From an uncultured Pelagibacteraceae bacterium (GTDB lineage: Bacteria; Pseudomonadota; Alphaproteobacteria; Pelagibacterales; Pelagibacteraceae), in assembly GCA_902597175.1 (NCBI GenBank), contig CACJWN010000006.1, forward strand, positions 1 through 64,000: a stretch of 64,000 nucleotides of DNA. Direction: 5' to 3'. The translations under genes and the position numbers were made by a program. This document shows, piece after piece, positions 44,801 to 54,650 of the stretch (positions are counted from its first letter, which is position 1; the number at the start of each line of letters is the position of its first letter). A model generated the notes under the pieces. It saw nothing but the letters and a program-made list of their open reading frames with translations, ran no database searches and was not told the DNA's origin.

Positions 44801-46094
44801 CTTGCAATCCCTTTAATTTACTTCTTCCTAACTGTATATTTCCCCCATGAGAGTTTATTATATCTTCAACTATTGCTAGACCTAGACCAACTCCAGATTG
44901 ATTAAGACTTCTACTTTTGTCTAATCTAAAAAAGGGTTTAAAAACATTTTTATATTGATCTTCTGGAATACCAGGACCATCATCGTGAAAAATAATAGCT
45001 ATTCTATTAGTAGTTTTTTCAAATTCTATTAATACATTTTTTCCATAAGTTAATGCATTTTGAATGATATTTTCGAAACATCTTTTTAATGATAGTGGCC
45101 TTCCTTTGAAATGAATTCCTTCAATTTGAGAAATTTGTAAATTTTTAGTAGCATAATTTTTTTTAACTTCTTCAAATAATCTTTTTAAATCAATGTCTGA
45201 TGTGCTTTCTGTTGCCTGTGTTTTGGCAAATTGAAGGTAGTTGTTCAGCATAGACTCCATCTCATCAATATCCTTAGACATATTTTTTGATACATCTTTT
45301 TCTTTTAACATTGCTAATTGAAGTTTTAATCTAGTTAATGGTGTCCTTAAGTCATGACTTATTCCTGATAACATTTCTGACCTTTGATTTAAGTGTCTAT
45401 TAATTCTTTTTACCATCCTATCAAACTCATATGCGGCCTTTCGAATTTCTTGCGCGCCAGATGGTCTAAAATTATTTACATATTCCCCTTTACCAAATCT
45501 TTCTGCAGCTTTAGCTAAACGCACTAAAGGCCTTGTTTGATTTTTTAAAAAAATGAGGGCAATTATTACTAGAACCAAAGACGGGAGAGTGGTCCATAAA
45601 ACAAATAATCGTACGGAGGATGCTGATACCATTTCTTTTGGAACTAAAAATTCAATTACCTCATTTTGAGATTTAATTTTTATATCTACTGCGTTTTTAA
45701 ACTTTAATGTGCTGAACCAATAATTATTATTCCCAAAAGTAGATTTTAATTCTCTTCGAAGAGATCTATCCATTGGGCTAAATTTTCGCTCACCTGAGAC
45801 TTCGGGTAATTTATCTTTGACTATACCTATTTCGAAATTAAAATTATTTCTATAACTATCAGTAAAAAAATCTAAATTTTTTTTATCATTTTGATACATT
45901 TCTTCGATAGTTTTTAGTTGTGCCACTAAAGATCTAGTTATATTTTTATTAGCTTTTATCCAGATGCTATCGTAGAAAACTATAGTAATAATTACCTGTA
46001 GGATAATTGTTGGTGCAGCTACGATAATTAATGCTCTATAAAAAAGTCTCTTAGGTAAAATAATTTTAATTAATCTATTCAATCCAGAGAACAT
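44778..46094 (-). CDS. EnvZ-like sensor histidine kinase
   Basis: With the ATG at 46094 the kinase has 438 residues. It has an N-terminal helix (about 20-42), a periplasmic sensor of about 120 residues, a second helix (about 160-182) and a HAMP linker (RPLVRLAKAAERFGKGE). The H-box GISHDLRTPLTRLKLQL carries the phosphorylated His. The N-box is ENIIQNALTYG, and the G-boxes are DDGPGIPED and GVGLGLAIV. A TTG at 46142 would add 16 residues inside the regulator gene and is less likely. It overlaps the response regulator by 20 bases and is its obvious partner. The signal is unknown. Confidence 0.93.
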   Translation of the reverse strand: MFSGLNRLIKIILPKRLFYRALIIVAAPTIILQVIITIVFYDSIWIKANKNITRSLVAQLKTIEEMYQNDKKNLDFFTDSYRNNFNFEIGIVKDKLPEVSGERKFSPMDRSLRRELKSTFGNNNYWFSTLKFKNAVDIKIKSQNEVIEFLVPKEMVSASSVRLFVLWTTLPSLVLVIIALIFLKNQTRPLVRLAKAAERFGKGEYVNNFRPSGAQEIRKAAYEFDRMVKRINRHLNQRSEMLSGISHDLRTPLTRLKLQLAMLKEKDVSKNMSKDIDEMESMLNNYLQFAKTQATESTSDIDLKRLFEEVKKNYATKNLQISQIEGIHFKGRPLSLKRCFENIIQNALTYGKNVLIEFEKTTNRIAIIFHDDGPGIPEDQYKNVFKPFFRLDKSRSLNQSGVGLGLAIVEDIINSHGGNIQLGRSKLKGLQVKISLPF

Positions 46095-46752
46095 ATCCTG
46101 AGCCTCTAATAGTTTGTAAATATTTTGGGTTTCTTGGATCAACTTCTATTTTTTGTCTTAATCTCGTTATCATAACATCAATAGACCTCTCTTGGCTTAT
46201 TCCCGAAATTTTTCCTATTTCCTCACGCGAAAAAGTTTTTCCGGGATTTGAAAGCATCTCGACTAAAACTTTCTTTTCAGAAATGTTTATCTTTTTCTCT
46301 TTATCTTTTAATTTTAAAGTTAATTTATTGAGATCTACTTCAGCAGCACCAATATAGTGAATTGTTTTAAGGTCAATTTTATTATTATTTTTAATGATAT
46401 TTTTTATCCTCAATAATAGTTCTTTTGGCTCAAAAGGTTTTCCAACGTAGTCATCAGCACCTAATTCTAGACCCTTAATTCTGTTCTCCACATCCCCCTT
46501 AGCTGTAAGTAAAATTATTGGCACTTTAAGTTTTTTTTTGATTTCCTTAGTGAGTTCATAACCATCCTGACCAGGCATCATTACATCTAAAATTATTATA
46601 TCATATCTTAGATATTCAATTTTTTTTTTCGCATCATCAGCATTTTCCGCACTAGAAACAATATAATTTTTCGAGGATAAATAGTCTTTAAGAAGAGCTC
46701 TAATTCTATCATCATCGTCAACTATTAGAATATGTAAATTGTTATTTTCCAT
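46075..46752 (-). CDS. OmpR/PhoB-family response regulator
   Basis: The 225-residue protein has a receiver domain with acidic pocket VDDDDRIR (about 9-16), phospho-Asp in ILDVMMPGQDG (about 52-62), Thr in ILLTAKGD and Lys in GKPFEPKELL. The C-terminal winged helix has ISEKKVLVEML and SIDVMITRLRQKIEVDP. The ATG at 46752 is preferred to the adjacent upstream TTG. With the MarR gene before it and a kinase after it, the arrangement resembles the petP-petR pair near respiratory genes in Rhodobacter. That likeness is recalled, not tested. Confidence 0.94.
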   Translation of the reverse strand: MENNNLHILIVDDDDRIRALLKDYLSSKNYIVSSAENADDAKKKIEYLRYDIIILDVMMPGQDGYELTKEIKKKLKVPIILLTAKGDVENRIKGLELGADDYVGKPFEPKELLLRIKNIIKNNNKIDLKTIHYIGAAEVDLNKLTLKLKDKEKKINISEKKVLVEMLSNPGKTFSREEIGKISGISQERSIDVMITRLRQKIEVDPRNPKYLQTIRGSGYVLWIE

Positions 46753-47182
46753 CAATAATTTTTTTTAATACGTCCTTAAATTTAATAACCGAGTCCGAAC
46801 TTGAACTTTTTAGAGCATTAAATATTCTTTTCTTTTGGGTGTTATAAACTGCCTCAAAAAAAACTTTTCCTTCTTTATCCAAAAATAGGTTTTTCTTTCT
46901 TGTATCATTATCATTTTTTACTTGTTTTATCATTCTAGACTTTATTAAATCACGTAATACTCTATTTAGACTCTGTTTGGTAATTTTCAATTTAAATATA
47001 AGTTCACCTAAATTAATCCCAGGATTTCTTTCGATCAAATTTAGTGCCCTCAGATGAGCCGGTCCAAAATACTTTTTAGACAGAATTTCTCTTGGATCTG
47101 AAAAGGTTTCTCTATAAGCGTAGTACAAGAGTTGAATAAACTCTTTTATTTGATCGTCTTTCAGATAAAGTAAATCTTTCAT
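46742..47182 (-). CDS. MarR-family transcriptional regulator
   Basis: The 146-residue protein has the MarR winged helix: PAHLRALNLIERNPGINLGEL, then KLKITKQSLNRVLRDLIKSRMI (recognition region, about 69-90). The wing follows with NDNDTRKKNLFLDKEGKVFF (about 94-113). It overlaps the response regulator by 11 bases and is divergent from ilvE. A short inverted repeat in the shared gap (47205-47216) could be its operator. Regulator genes are rare in this window, so this three-gene block is notable. Confidence 0.9.
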   Translation of the reverse strand: MKDLLYLKDDQIKEFIQLLYYAYRETFSDPREILSKKYFGPAHLRALNLIERNPGINLGELIFKLKITKQSLNRVLRDLIKSRMIKQVKNDNDTRKKNLFLDKEGKVFFEAVYNTQKKRIFNALKSSSSDSVIKFKDVLKKIIDGK

Positions 47183-47196
47183 AATGGTAAGTTATA

Positions 47197-47233
47197 TTGA
47201 CTTATCCTTTTAAGGAATATACTTTTTTATAAT
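47197..47233. promoter_or_regulatory. ilvE promoter region with small inverted repeat
   Basis: TTGACT (47197-47202) and a perfect -10 TATAAT (47228-47233) are present but 25 bases apart, too far for one standard promoter. Between them is TCCTT-TT-AAGGA (47205-47216), a five-base inverted repeat that a MarR or response-regulator dimer could bind. An activated promoter is possible. Confidence 0.3.
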
Positions 47234-47258
47234 AAAAAAATCTATATATTTGCATCAA

Positions 47259-48149
47259 ATGGAAACGATACCCTACGATAAAAGATCTGGAAAAATTTGG
47301 TTTAATGGAAAAACTGTTGAATGGCAGAACGCAAATATCCATATTTTAAATCATGGTTTGCATTATGCAAGTTGCGTTTTCGAAGGAGAAAGAGTTTATG
47401 ATGGAGAAATTTTTAAGCTAGAAGAACATACGGCAAGATTATTTTACTCAGCTAAAAGAATGGGAATAGATGTTCCTTACAGTGAAAAAGAAATCAATCA
47501 AGCTTGTAAAGAAATTGTTAGTATCCAAAAAGTGCGTAATGGATATGTCAGACCTTTAATTTGGAGAGGTAGTGAGATGATGGCAATCTCCGCCCAAAAA
47601 AATAAAATACATGTAGCTGTTGCTACATGGGAATGGGGTTCTTATTTTGATCCAAAGTTAAAATTAAATGGAATTAAACTCAATATTTCAAGCTGGAGAA
47701 GACCTGCTCCAAATACAATTCCTTGGGATACTAAAGCGGCAGGACTTTATATGATCTGTACGCTGTCCAAACATGAGGCCGAAGCAAAGGGCTTTACTGA
47801 CTCATTGATGCTTGATCATCAAGGTAATATTGCAGAAGCAACTGGAGCAAACGTATTCTTTAAAAATAAAATTAACGAATTACACACTCCAATACCGGAT
47901 TCATTTCTAGACGGTATAACGCGAAGAGCAGTTATAAATATTGCTAAAAAAAAAGGAATTAAGGTCATTGAAAGAAAAATTGGACCTGAAGAAATGGAAA
48001 ATTTTGTAGGATGCTTTTTAACAGGTACAGCTGCAGAAGTTACTCCAGTTTCACAAATAAATAATTATAAGTTTAAAGTTTGTGAGACTATTACTGAGTT
48101 AAATGAAGCATATCAAAATTTAGTAAGAAAAAAAGATTCTGCTGCTTAA
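47259..48149 (+). CDS. ilvE: Branched-chain amino acid aminotransferase
   Basis: The 296-residue class IV PLP enzyme catalyses the last step of Leu, Ile and Val synthesis. ILNHGLHYASCVFEGER at about 30-46, the PLP Lys in PWDTKAAGLY (about 157-166), LDHQGNIAEATGANVFF and CFLTGTAAEVTPV are standard. A TTG at 47250 would add three residues. The ATG at 47259 (METIPYDKRSG) matches the usual start. Its stop directly touches the stop of the convergent methyltransferase. Confidence 0.96.
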   Translation: METIPYDKRSGKIWFNGKTVEWQNANIHILNHGLHYASCVFEGERVYDGEIFKLEEHTARLFYSAKRMGIDVPYSEKEINQACKEIVSIQKVRNGYVRPLIWRGSEMMAISAQKNKIHVAVATWEWGSYFDPKLKLNGIKLNISSWRRPAPNTIPWDTKAAGLYMICTLSKHEAEAKGFTDSLMLDHQGNIAEATGANVFFKNKINELHTPIPDSFLDGITRRAVINIAKKKGIKVIERKIGPEEMENFVGCFLTGTAAEVTPVSQINNYKFKVCETITELNEAYQNLVRKKDSAA

Positions 48150-48890
48150 CTATTTTTTAGCTGAAATTAAAACAGACCAGGCAAAATATCTAAATAATTT
48201 AATTTTAAATAAGATTTGGTCAACATTTTTCAAAATTTCAAATATCTTTGATTTATTAGGATTTGAGTAAAATGGAAAAAAAATTAAAGTTAAAAAACCG
48301 TAATATTTTATCTCAACATTCTTATATTTATTTTTTAATAAAGTTAAATCTTTATCAGTAAAAGGATGTTCATCAATCGATCTAGATTTAGGTGTTAGTT
48401 TTCTGTAAAGATTAATAATTGGATTTGTTCCTAAAGGCTCTACGAATATAAGAGATCCGCCCGGCTTCAAAATTCTCAAAATCTCATCAAGACATTTCGA
48501 GAACTCTAGATGATGTAAAATTCCATGACCGTAAACTAAATCAAATTGATTATTTTCAAAGCTCGTTTTCTCACAATTATCTACTTTGAGATCTACCATA
48601 GAACCTAGATATTTTGTTTTATCTTTTGCTTTATTAATAGAAATTTCAGAAATATCTATACCAGTAACTTTTTTAGGCTCATAATTACTTACCTCAATAA
48701 TTGAAGGCCCTACTCCGCAACCATAATCAAGAACTTCAGCATTTCTTGAATTTTTTTTTAATCGCTCATAAAAGTCATCCCAAATATTAGCTATGGCTTT
48801 GTAAAATATATTCTCAAATCTTCCTTTTGGTCTTGATTGTAATTCATTATGAAAATCTTTTTCTCTTAAATTTTTTTCAGTTAAACTCAT
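48150..48890 (-). CDS. Class I SAM-dependent methyltransferase, substrate unknown
   Basis: The protein has 246 residues from ATG 48890; ATG 48914 would add eight residues and overlap pgsA by 20 bases. Motif I, VLDYGCGVGPSIIEV, is at about 52-66, motif II is VTGIDISE, and the post-motif GHGILHHLEFSKCLDEILRILKPGG is at about 120-144. The C-terminal part is hydrophobic with aromatic residues. This fits small-molecule methyltransferases of the UbiE/Methyltransf_11 type. No substrate is indicated. It is last in the uvrB-to-pgsA run. Confidence 0.82.
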   Translation of the reverse strand: MSLTEKNLREKDFHNELQSRPKGRFENIFYKAIANIWDDFYERLKKNSRNAEVLDYGCGVGPSIIEVSNYEPKKVTGIDISEISINKAKDKTKYLGSMVDLKVDNCEKTSFENNQFDLVYGHGILHHLEFSKCLDEILRILKPGGSLIFVEPLGTNPIINLYRKLTPKSRSIDEHPFTDKDLTLLKNKYKNVEIKYYGFLTLIFFPFYSNPNKSKIFEILKNVDQILFKIKLFRYFAWSVLISAKK

Positions 48891-48894
48891 ACTA

Positions 48895-49479
48895 CTATTT
48901 TTTTGTGTCCTCATTTATTGCATGGTCAATTCCTCTTCTTAGATAATCATAGCCTGTATATAATGTAAGAAAAGACGATAACCATAAAAGAATAATACCA
49001 ACAGTTTGGGCATTATAATCTTGAAAATTAATTATTTTATTTCCACTTTCTCCAGTTAAGAGAATAGCAATTGCAGTCATTTGAATAAAAGTTTTTAATT
49101 TTGATAAACCAGTAACTTCCATTTTTATACTGCCTTTAGCCAAAAATTCTCTTAAACCTGATACCAGAATTTCTCTGGTAAGGATTATAATTGCAGCTAT
49201 AACCTCATAATTTTTAATTGTACCATTCATAACAAGTAAAATTAGAGCAGCTGCTACTAAAATTTTATCTGCAATAGGATCTAATAATTCACCAAGTTTA
49301 GACTCCTCTTTAAATAATCTTGCCAATAATCCGTCCAAGTAATCTGTAAAACTAGCAAGAACAAATAAAAAAAAGGGGATTAAATCACCAAAAAACCCAG
49401 GAATAAAAAAAGTAATTACAAAAATAGGAACAATTATTATTCGACCAATAGTCAGTATGTTCGGTATTTTTAATTTCAT
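48895..49479 (-). CDS. pgsA: CDP-diacylglycerol-glycerol-3-phosphate phosphatidyltransferase
   Basis: The 194-residue membrane enzyme makes phosphatidylglycerol phosphate. The CDP-alcohol phosphatidyltransferase motif D-G-x2-A-R-x8-G-x3-D-x3-D is complete in the segment [20 protein letters not shown] at about 50-69. Its start [18 protein letters not shown] is typical. It overlaps uvrC by four bases; the uvrC-pgsA order is common in proteobacteria. Confidence 0.95.
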   Translation of the reverse strand: MKLKIPNILTIGRIIIVPIFVITFFIPGFFGDLIPFFLFVLASFTDYLDGLLARLFKEESKLGELLDPIADKILVAAALILLVMNGTIKNYEVIAAIIILTREILVSGLREFLAKGSIKMEVTGLSKLKTFIQMTAIAILLTGESGNKIINFQDYNAQTVGIILLWLSSFLTLYTGYDYLRRGIDHAINEDTKK

Positions 49480-51314
49480 TCGTGAAAGTAATCATATATT
49501 TTCTTTGCTATATTGTCTTCTATTCCATCAACAGATTTTAAATCATCAAAACTTGCAGATTCAATAGCTCTTGCAGACCCAAAATGATTTAATAAAGCTC
49601 TTTTCCTCTGTTTTCCGATACCATGAATTTGATCTAATAAAGATTTACTGAGGTTCTTTTTTCTCTTTGCTCTGTGAGTACTTATCGCAAATCTATGGGC
49701 TTCATCTCTCAGCCTTTGAATAAAAAATAGTAGGGGATTATTTTTATCTAAAATTGTCTCTTTTCCGCGATGATAAATTTTTTCTTCACCGGCATTTCTT
49801 TTTTTTCCTTTCGCCACAGCTAAAATTGGCAAATCATGTAAACCCAACTCATTTAGCACTTCTCTACTCACAGAATATTGTCCTTTTCCTCCATCAATTA
49901 TAATTAAATCAGGCAATGATAATGATCCTGATTTTTCCTTCACAGCTTTTGAAAATCTTCTAAAGAGAACTTCCCTCATCATTCCATAATCATCATTTGT
50001 TACTTTTTCATCCTTTATATTGAATTTTCTGTACCTTTTTTTAATGAAACCTTCATTGCTAAAACAAATTAAAGAGCCCACGGAGTCAGTTCCTTGAATA
50101 TGGCTATTGTCATAGACCTCAATTAATTCAATATTATTATTCAGACTAAATTTTATTGCTAAATCCTCAATAAGATTATTGTTTGTGTCAGATTGAATAA
50201 GCTTTTGTTTTAGGGATTGTTTTGCATTTTTTTCTGCAAGATTTGAAATACTGATCTCATTTTTACTTTTAGCAATTTTTATAATTATTTCTTTTTTATC
50301 TTTCTCAGAAAAAGTTTTTTCAATAAGCTTTCTGTCTTGAACTTCACAGTTTGTCAAAATGAGTCTAGGAATAGTTTTGTTTTCATAAAATTGGGATATA
50401 AAAGAACTTAAAATATCTTCTAATTTGTCATCAGGATCATGTTTTGGGTAAAAAGCTTGATTACCCCAATTTTGTTTAGACCTAAAAAAAAATACTTGGA
50501 CACATGTTTTGCCAGTTTCCTTATAAATACTTATAACATCAGCTTCTGTTAAATTTGTTTGATTAATTTTTTGTGAAGTTTGTATTTGGGTCAAAGCTTT
50601 TATTCTATCTCTAGCTACAGCTGCTTTTTCGTAATCCAGATCTTTACTAGCTTTTTCCATTTCTTTTGACAAATTTTTTTGAATTCTTCTTGATTTACCA
50701 GAAATAAAATCGATAGCGTCCTCGACAGAGGACTCGTACTCTTTTTCACTTATGTGACCAACACAAGGAGCAGAACATCTTTTTATTTGGTACAAAATAC
50801 AGGGCCTTTCTCTATTTTTAAATACCGTGTCATCACAAACTCTTAAAAGAAAAATTTTTTGTAAAATTTTTATTGTCCAATTAGCAGACCCTATTGAAGA
50901 GAATGGTCCAAAATAATATCCTGATTTTGACTTTTTCCCCCGAAGTTTTGTGAGTTGTGGCCACTTATCTTTGTTGCCAATATAAATATAAGGAAAAGAT
51001 TTATCATCTCTTAACAGAATATTGTAACGAGGTTTATATTTTTTTATTAAATTTGCCTCTAAAAGCAAAGCCTCACTCTCATTACTTGTAGTTGTGGTCT
51101 CAAGATTATGTGTTAGAGAAAGCATTCGCTCAGTCCTAATAGGTAGATTAGACTCTGTAACGTAACTCTTCAATCTGTTTGGGATATTTTTAGCTTTACC
51201 GATATATAATATCTCACCAGTCGAGCTAATCATTTTATAAACACCTGGGTTTTTTGGTATTAACGGTATTTTATCTTTAATTACTTTTTTTCCTAACTCT
51301 AGACTATTTATCAT
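49476..51314 (-). CDS. uvrC: Excinuclease ABC subunit C
   Basis: The 612-residue nuclease makes both incisions in nucleotide excision repair. It has an N-terminal GIY-YIG domain ([10 protein letters not shown] and [18 protein letters not shown], about 23-53) and a UvrB-binding UVR motif near residue 205 ([19 protein letters not shown]). The RNase H-like endonuclease domain follows ([15 protein letters not shown] and [12 protein letters not shown]), with a tandem HhH at the C-terminus ([16 protein letters not shown]). It lies four genes from uvrB in one overlapping run. Confidence 0.97.
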   Translation of the reverse strand: MINSLELGKKVIKDKIPLIPKNPGVYKMISSTGEILYIGKAKNIPNRLKSYVTESNLPIRTERMLSLTHNLETTTTSNESEALLLEANLIKKYKPRYNILLRDDKSFPYIYIGNKDKWPQLTKLRGKKSKSGYYFGPFSSIGSANWTIKILQKIFLLRVCDDTVFKNRERPCILYQIKRCSAPCVGHISEKEYESSVEDAIDFISGKSRRIQKNLSKEMEKASKDLDYEKAAVARDRIKALTQIQTSQKINQTNLTEADVISIYKETGKTCVQVFFFRSKQNWGNQAFYPKHDPDDKLEDILSSFISQFYENKTIPRLILTNCEVQDRKLIEKTFSEKDKKEIIIKIAKSKNEISISNLAEKNAKQSLKQKLIQSDTNNNLIEDLAIKFSLNNNIELIEVYDNSHIQGTDSVGSLICFSNEGFIKKRYRKFNIKDEKVTNDDYGMMREVLFRRFSKAVKEKSGSLSLPDLIIIDGGKGQYSVSREVLNELGLHDLPILAVAKGKKRNAGEEKIYHRGKETILDKNNPLLFFIQRLRDEAHRFAISTHRAKRKKNLSKSLLDQIHGIGKQRKRALLNHFGSARAIESASFDDLKSVDGIEDNIAKKIYDYFHE

Positions 51315-51706
51315 ACTTTTGATTTTGATACCTCGATACCTACAGATTTGGTTTTCTTTAAGATATCAATTTTTTCTATTTTTAGGTTAACCTTTTTAAC
51401 TAGTTTATTTTGAAAGATCATATTAAAAATATTTTCTGATAAGTCTTCAAGCAGCTTGTGGTGCTTAAGATTAGTAAGTTTCTCAATTTTACTAACGACT
51501 TCCTCATAATTAATGATAGATTTCAAATCTTTATTATTTGGGAACACATAAGGATCGGTAAAAATTTCAATATTAAATTTAACTCTCTGCTTCTTTTTTT
51601 TTTCAAAATTATGTATACCGACAAACATATTTAAAATTAAATCATTTATAACTACTTTCCTTTTATATTTAAATTTTTCTTTTTTCTTAAATTTAATAAT
51701 TTTCAT
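51311..51706 (-). CDS. folB: Dihydroneopterin aldolase FolB
   Basis: The 131-residue protein of the FolB/tunnel fold has [26 protein letters not shown], the typical opening. The substrate Glu/Lys region includes [15 protein letters not shown] (about 74-88) and the C-terminal [20 protein letters not shown]. It acts in folate synthesis. It sits between an SDR gene with pteridine-reductase features and uvrC, with four-base overlaps on both sides. The N-terminal 18 residues are very Lys-rich. Confidence 0.86.
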   Translation of the reverse strand: MKIIKFKKKEKFKYKRKVVINDLILNMFVGIHNFEKKKKQRVKFNIEIFTDPYVFPNNKDLKSIINYEEVVSKIEKLTNLKHHKLLEDLSENIFNMIFQNKLVKKVNLKIEKIDILKKTKSVGIEVSKSKV

Positions 51707-52458
51707 TCTTTTGTGTTAATAATATCTGGTGTTTTCCATGCAAGTCTTTGCCCACTATCAATATTAATTATTTCTCCTGTTATATTTTTGTTTTCAATAA
51801 AAAACTTTACCCCGTTACATATGTTATCTAAATCTACTTTTTTTCTTAAGAGCGTAGATTTCCATTGTTTTTTGAAATGTTTCTCAGATTGTCTTTTATT
51901 TTTTAAAGTTGGTCCAGGTGAAATACCATTTACTCTAATATTAGGCGCTAGTTTCATAGCCGATGTTTTTGTAAAAGTAGCTAATGAAGATTTACTTAAA
52001 GTGTAAGAGAAAAAAAAGGGAGTTAATTTTTCAACTCTTTGATCAATAATATTGATAATACAACCCTCTTTATTTTTAATCGTTTTTTTAAAATTTTGAG
52101 TTAAGATTGCTGGTGCTTTAAGGTTAATATTTATGTGTTTTGTAAACGATTTTTCAGAAAAATTTTCTAGGTTATCATTTTCAAAAATAGAGGCATTATT
52201 AATTAAACAATCTAAACCTTGCATAGTTTTGTAGGCTTTTTTTATTAAAGATTGAGTTTGTTTTAAATTACCTAAATCAGCCTTAAATAAATATGCATCA
52301 GCTCCAAGTTCATCTAACTCTTTTTTTAATTTTAAGGCGCTTCTTTTTGATTTGTTATAATGAATACCTATTTTTGTTTGAAAGCCTACTAAACTTTTAG
52401 CAATTGCAGAACCTATTCTAGTAGCTCCTCCAGTGATAATTATTTTTTTGATTTCCAT
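51703..52458 (-). CDS. SDR-family reductase, FolM/pteridine-reductase-like
   Basis: The 251-residue Rossmann protein has [17 protein letters not shown] at about 7-23 and then [15 protein letters not shown]. The Arg after TGGAT and the HYNxS segment are features of FolM/PTR1 pteridine reductases. NNAS, the catalytic YTLSK (about 151-155) and ISPGPT are intact. The neighbour folB supports a role in reducing dihydrofolate or dihydromonapterin. Such a role would matter if folA is absent from this genome, which I cannot see. General SDR activity is certain; the substrate is inferred. Confidence 0.82.
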   Translation of the reverse strand: MEIKKIIITGGATRIGSAIAKSLVGFQTKIGIHYNKSKRSALKLKKELDELGADAYLFKADLGNLKQTQSLIKKAYKTMQGLDCLINNASIFENDNLENFSEKSFTKHININLKAPAILTQNFKKTIKNKEGCIINIIDQRVEKLTPFFFSYTLSKSSLATFTKTSAMKLAPNIRVNGISPGPTLKNKRQSEKHFKKQWKSTLLRKKVDLDNICNGVKFFIENKNITGEIINIDSGQRLAWKTPDIINTKE

Positions 52459-54611
52459 TTTTTTATTGCTTTTCTTGGCTTAGTGCCTGGCATGCCCATA
52501 GTTGATCTACCTTTTGGATAAACCTTGCTTTTCAAATTATATTGAGAAATTTTAGGATTCAAAGTTATTTCGAGTTCACTAGCCTCTAGTTTTCTCATTT
52601 CATCTCTTAACTTAGCTGCTTCTTCAAATTCTAAATTAGAGGCAGCTTCTTTCATTTTCCTATTTAAAGCTTTAAGGTGTTTCTTTAAGTTACCACCTAC
52701 ATTTGAACCTTCACTAATTTTTACGTAATCTTTTTCGTAAACAGATTCTAAAATATCGCTTATTTCTTTTTTTACTGACTCTGCAGTTATTCCATTTTTC
52801 TTGTTATAATCTAATTGCTTATTTCTTCTTCTATCTGTTTCCTTAATAGCTTTTTCAATACTTTTTGTGACCTTATCAGCATATAAAATTACCTTACCAT
52901 CAACGTTTCGAGCTGCTCTTCCAATTGTTTGAATTAAAGAAGTTTCAGATCTTAAAAATCCTTCCTTGTCTGCATCTAATATTGCTACTAATGCGCATTC
53001 AGGAATATCTAGGCCCTCTCTTAATAAGTTTATACCAACTAGAATATCAAACACTCCCATTCTTAAATCTCTAATTATTTCAATTCTCTCAAGAGTGTCT
53101 ATATCAGAGTGCATATATCTAACTTTAAGCCCATTTTCGTGAAGGTATTCAGTAAGATCTTCAGCCATTTTTTTTGTGAGAGTTGTAGCAAGTACTCTGT
53201 ATCCTCTCTTTACAATTTCTTTTGCCTCATGCATCAAATCATCCACTTGGGTTTTTGCTGGTCTTATTTCAACAGGAGGATCTATTAAACCTGTAGGTCT
53301 TATAATTTGGTCAATATATTTATTACTTGTCTGTTTCAGTTCCCATGGACCTGGGGTTGCAGATACAAAAACAGTTTGTGTTCTCATCAAATCCCATTCT
53401 TCAAATTTTAATGGTCTGTTATCCATACAAGATGGAAGTCTAAATCCATATTCAGCTAAAGTACTTTTCCTTGTACGGTCTCCTTTATACATCCCATTTA
53501 GTTGTGGCACAGTAACGTGACTTTCATCTACGAATATAATTGCATTATCCGGAAAATATTCAAATAGAGTAGGAGGTGGCTCACCAGCTTTCCTACCAGA
53601 TAAAAATCTAGAATAATTTTCTATACCTGCACAAGTTCCAGTAGCTTCAATCATTTCTAAATCAAATTTAGTTCTCTCTCTCAGTCTTTGTTCTTCTAGA
53701 AGCTTATTATTTTCTCTATGTTTTTTTAAAGTATCAGCTAATTCAGATTTTATTTGTTTGATAGCCTGCTCTATAGTTGGTTTAGGAGTTATGTAATGAC
53801 TATTAGCGTAAATTTTAATGATTGAAAAATCATTTGTTTTATCGCCGGTAAGCGGATCAAATTCTTCAATTTTTTCCAATTTATTTAAATTAAAACTTAT
53901 TCTCCACGCTCTATCTTCTAAGTGTGATGGAAAGATCTCCAAGTTTTCTCCTCTGACCCTAAAGGTCCCTCTAAAAAAATTTTGATCATTTCTTTTATAT
54001 TGTAAATTTATAAAGGCTCTGATTAAATCATCTCGCTCATACTCATAATTTTTTTTTAATGTGATCGTCATTTTTGAGTATGCTTCTACAGAACCTAAAC
54101 CATAAATACATGATACGCTAGCAACAATAATTACGTCATCTCTCTCCAACAACGATCTTGTCGCTGAGTGTCTCATCCGATCTATTTGCTCATTAATAGA
54201 GGCCTCTTTTTCTATATAAGTATCAGATCTAGGGACGTATGCTTCTGGAGTGTAGTAATCGTAATATGATACAAAATACTCTACAGCATTATCTGGAAAA
54301 AAACTTTTAAACTCCCCGTACAATTGAGCAGCTAAAGTTTTGTTTGGCGCTAGAATTAGAGCAGGTCTATTAGCTTTTTCGATAACTTTTGCCATTGTAA
54401 ACGTTTTACCCGATCCTGTAACACCTAAAAGCACTTGTTCTTGTTTGTTATCTTTTAAGTTTTTTAATATTTGTTTAATGGCCTCTGGTTGGTCACCGCT
54501 AGGTTGAAAATCACTTTTGATTTTAAAGTTAATACCTCCCTCTAACTTCTTAATTTTTTTTGAGTTATTAACTTCTAGATCAGCTAATTTTTCTTGATAA
54601 GTATTTTGCAT
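52440..54611 (-). CDS. uvrB: Excinuclease ABC subunit B
   Basis: The 723-residue helicase-like damage-verification protein is slightly longer than E. coli UvrB (673) because of N- and C-terminal extensions. Walker A is [16 protein letters not shown] at about 62-77. The beta-hairpin has [20 protein letters not shown] at about 116-135, and the helicase motifs include FVDESHV and [13 protein letters not shown]. The UVR motif [21 protein letters not shown] is near residue 665. The last 40 residues are basic. It overlaps the SDR gene by 19 bases and heads the uvrB-SDR-folB-uvrC-pgsA run. Confidence 0.97.
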   Translation of the reverse strand: MQNTYQEKLADLEVNNSKKIKKLEGGINFKIKSDFQPSGDQPEAIKQILKNLKDNKQEQVLLGVTGSGKTFTMAKVIEKANRPALILAPNKTLAAQLYGEFKSFFPDNAVEYFVSYYDYYTPEAYVPRSDTYIEKEASINEQIDRMRHSATRSLLERDDVIIVASVSCIYGLGSVEAYSKMTITLKKNYEYERDDLIRAFINLQYKRNDQNFFRGTFRVRGENLEIFPSHLEDRAWRISFNLNKLEKIEEFDPLTGDKTNDFSIIKIYANSHYITPKPTIEQAIKQIKSELADTLKKHRENNKLLEEQRLRERTKFDLEMIEATGTCAGIENYSRFLSGRKAGEPPPTLFEYFPDNAIIFVDESHVTVPQLNGMYKGDRTRKSTLAEYGFRLPSCMDNRPLKFEEWDLMRTQTVFVSATPGPWELKQTSNKYIDQIIRPTGLIDPPVEIRPAKTQVDDLMHEAKEIVKRGYRVLATTLTKKMAEDLTEYLHENGLKVRYMHSDIDTLERIEIIRDLRMGVFDILVGINLLREGLDIPECALVAILDADKEGFLRSETSLIQTIGRAARNVDGKVILYADKVTKSIEKAIKETDRRRNKQLDYNKKNGITAESVKKEISDILESVYEKDYVKISEGSNVGGNLKKHLKALNRKMKEAASNLEFEEAAKLRDEMRKLEASELEITLNPKISQYNLKSKVYPKGRSTMGMPGTKPRKAIKKWKSKK

Positions 54612-54612
54612 T

Positions 54613-54641
54613 TTGTGTTAATAATAAATTAATTATATTAT
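54613..54641 (+). promoter_or_regulatory. Possible promoter of the aminotransferase gene
   Basis: TTGTGT (54613-54618) and TATTAT (54636-54641) are spaced by 17 bases. The -10 ends eight bases before the ATG at 54650, so the leader would be minimal. Confidence 0.35.
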
Positions 54642-54650
54642 AAATTTCAA
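54621..54650 (-). promoter_or_regulatory. Candidate promoter of uvrB
   Basis: The reverse strand reads TTGAAA (54645-54650), 18 bases, then TATTAT (54621-54626); both hexamers match at five of six positions. The -35 includes the first base of the opposite gene's ATG. The leader to the uvrB ATG (54611) would be about three bases. No LexA-like box was recognised. Confidence 0.45.

Noticed and set aside
53176-53520. 114-codon plus-strand ORF opposite uvrB
   Set aside because: It is antisense to conserved UvrB helicase sequence, so it is a shadow ORF.
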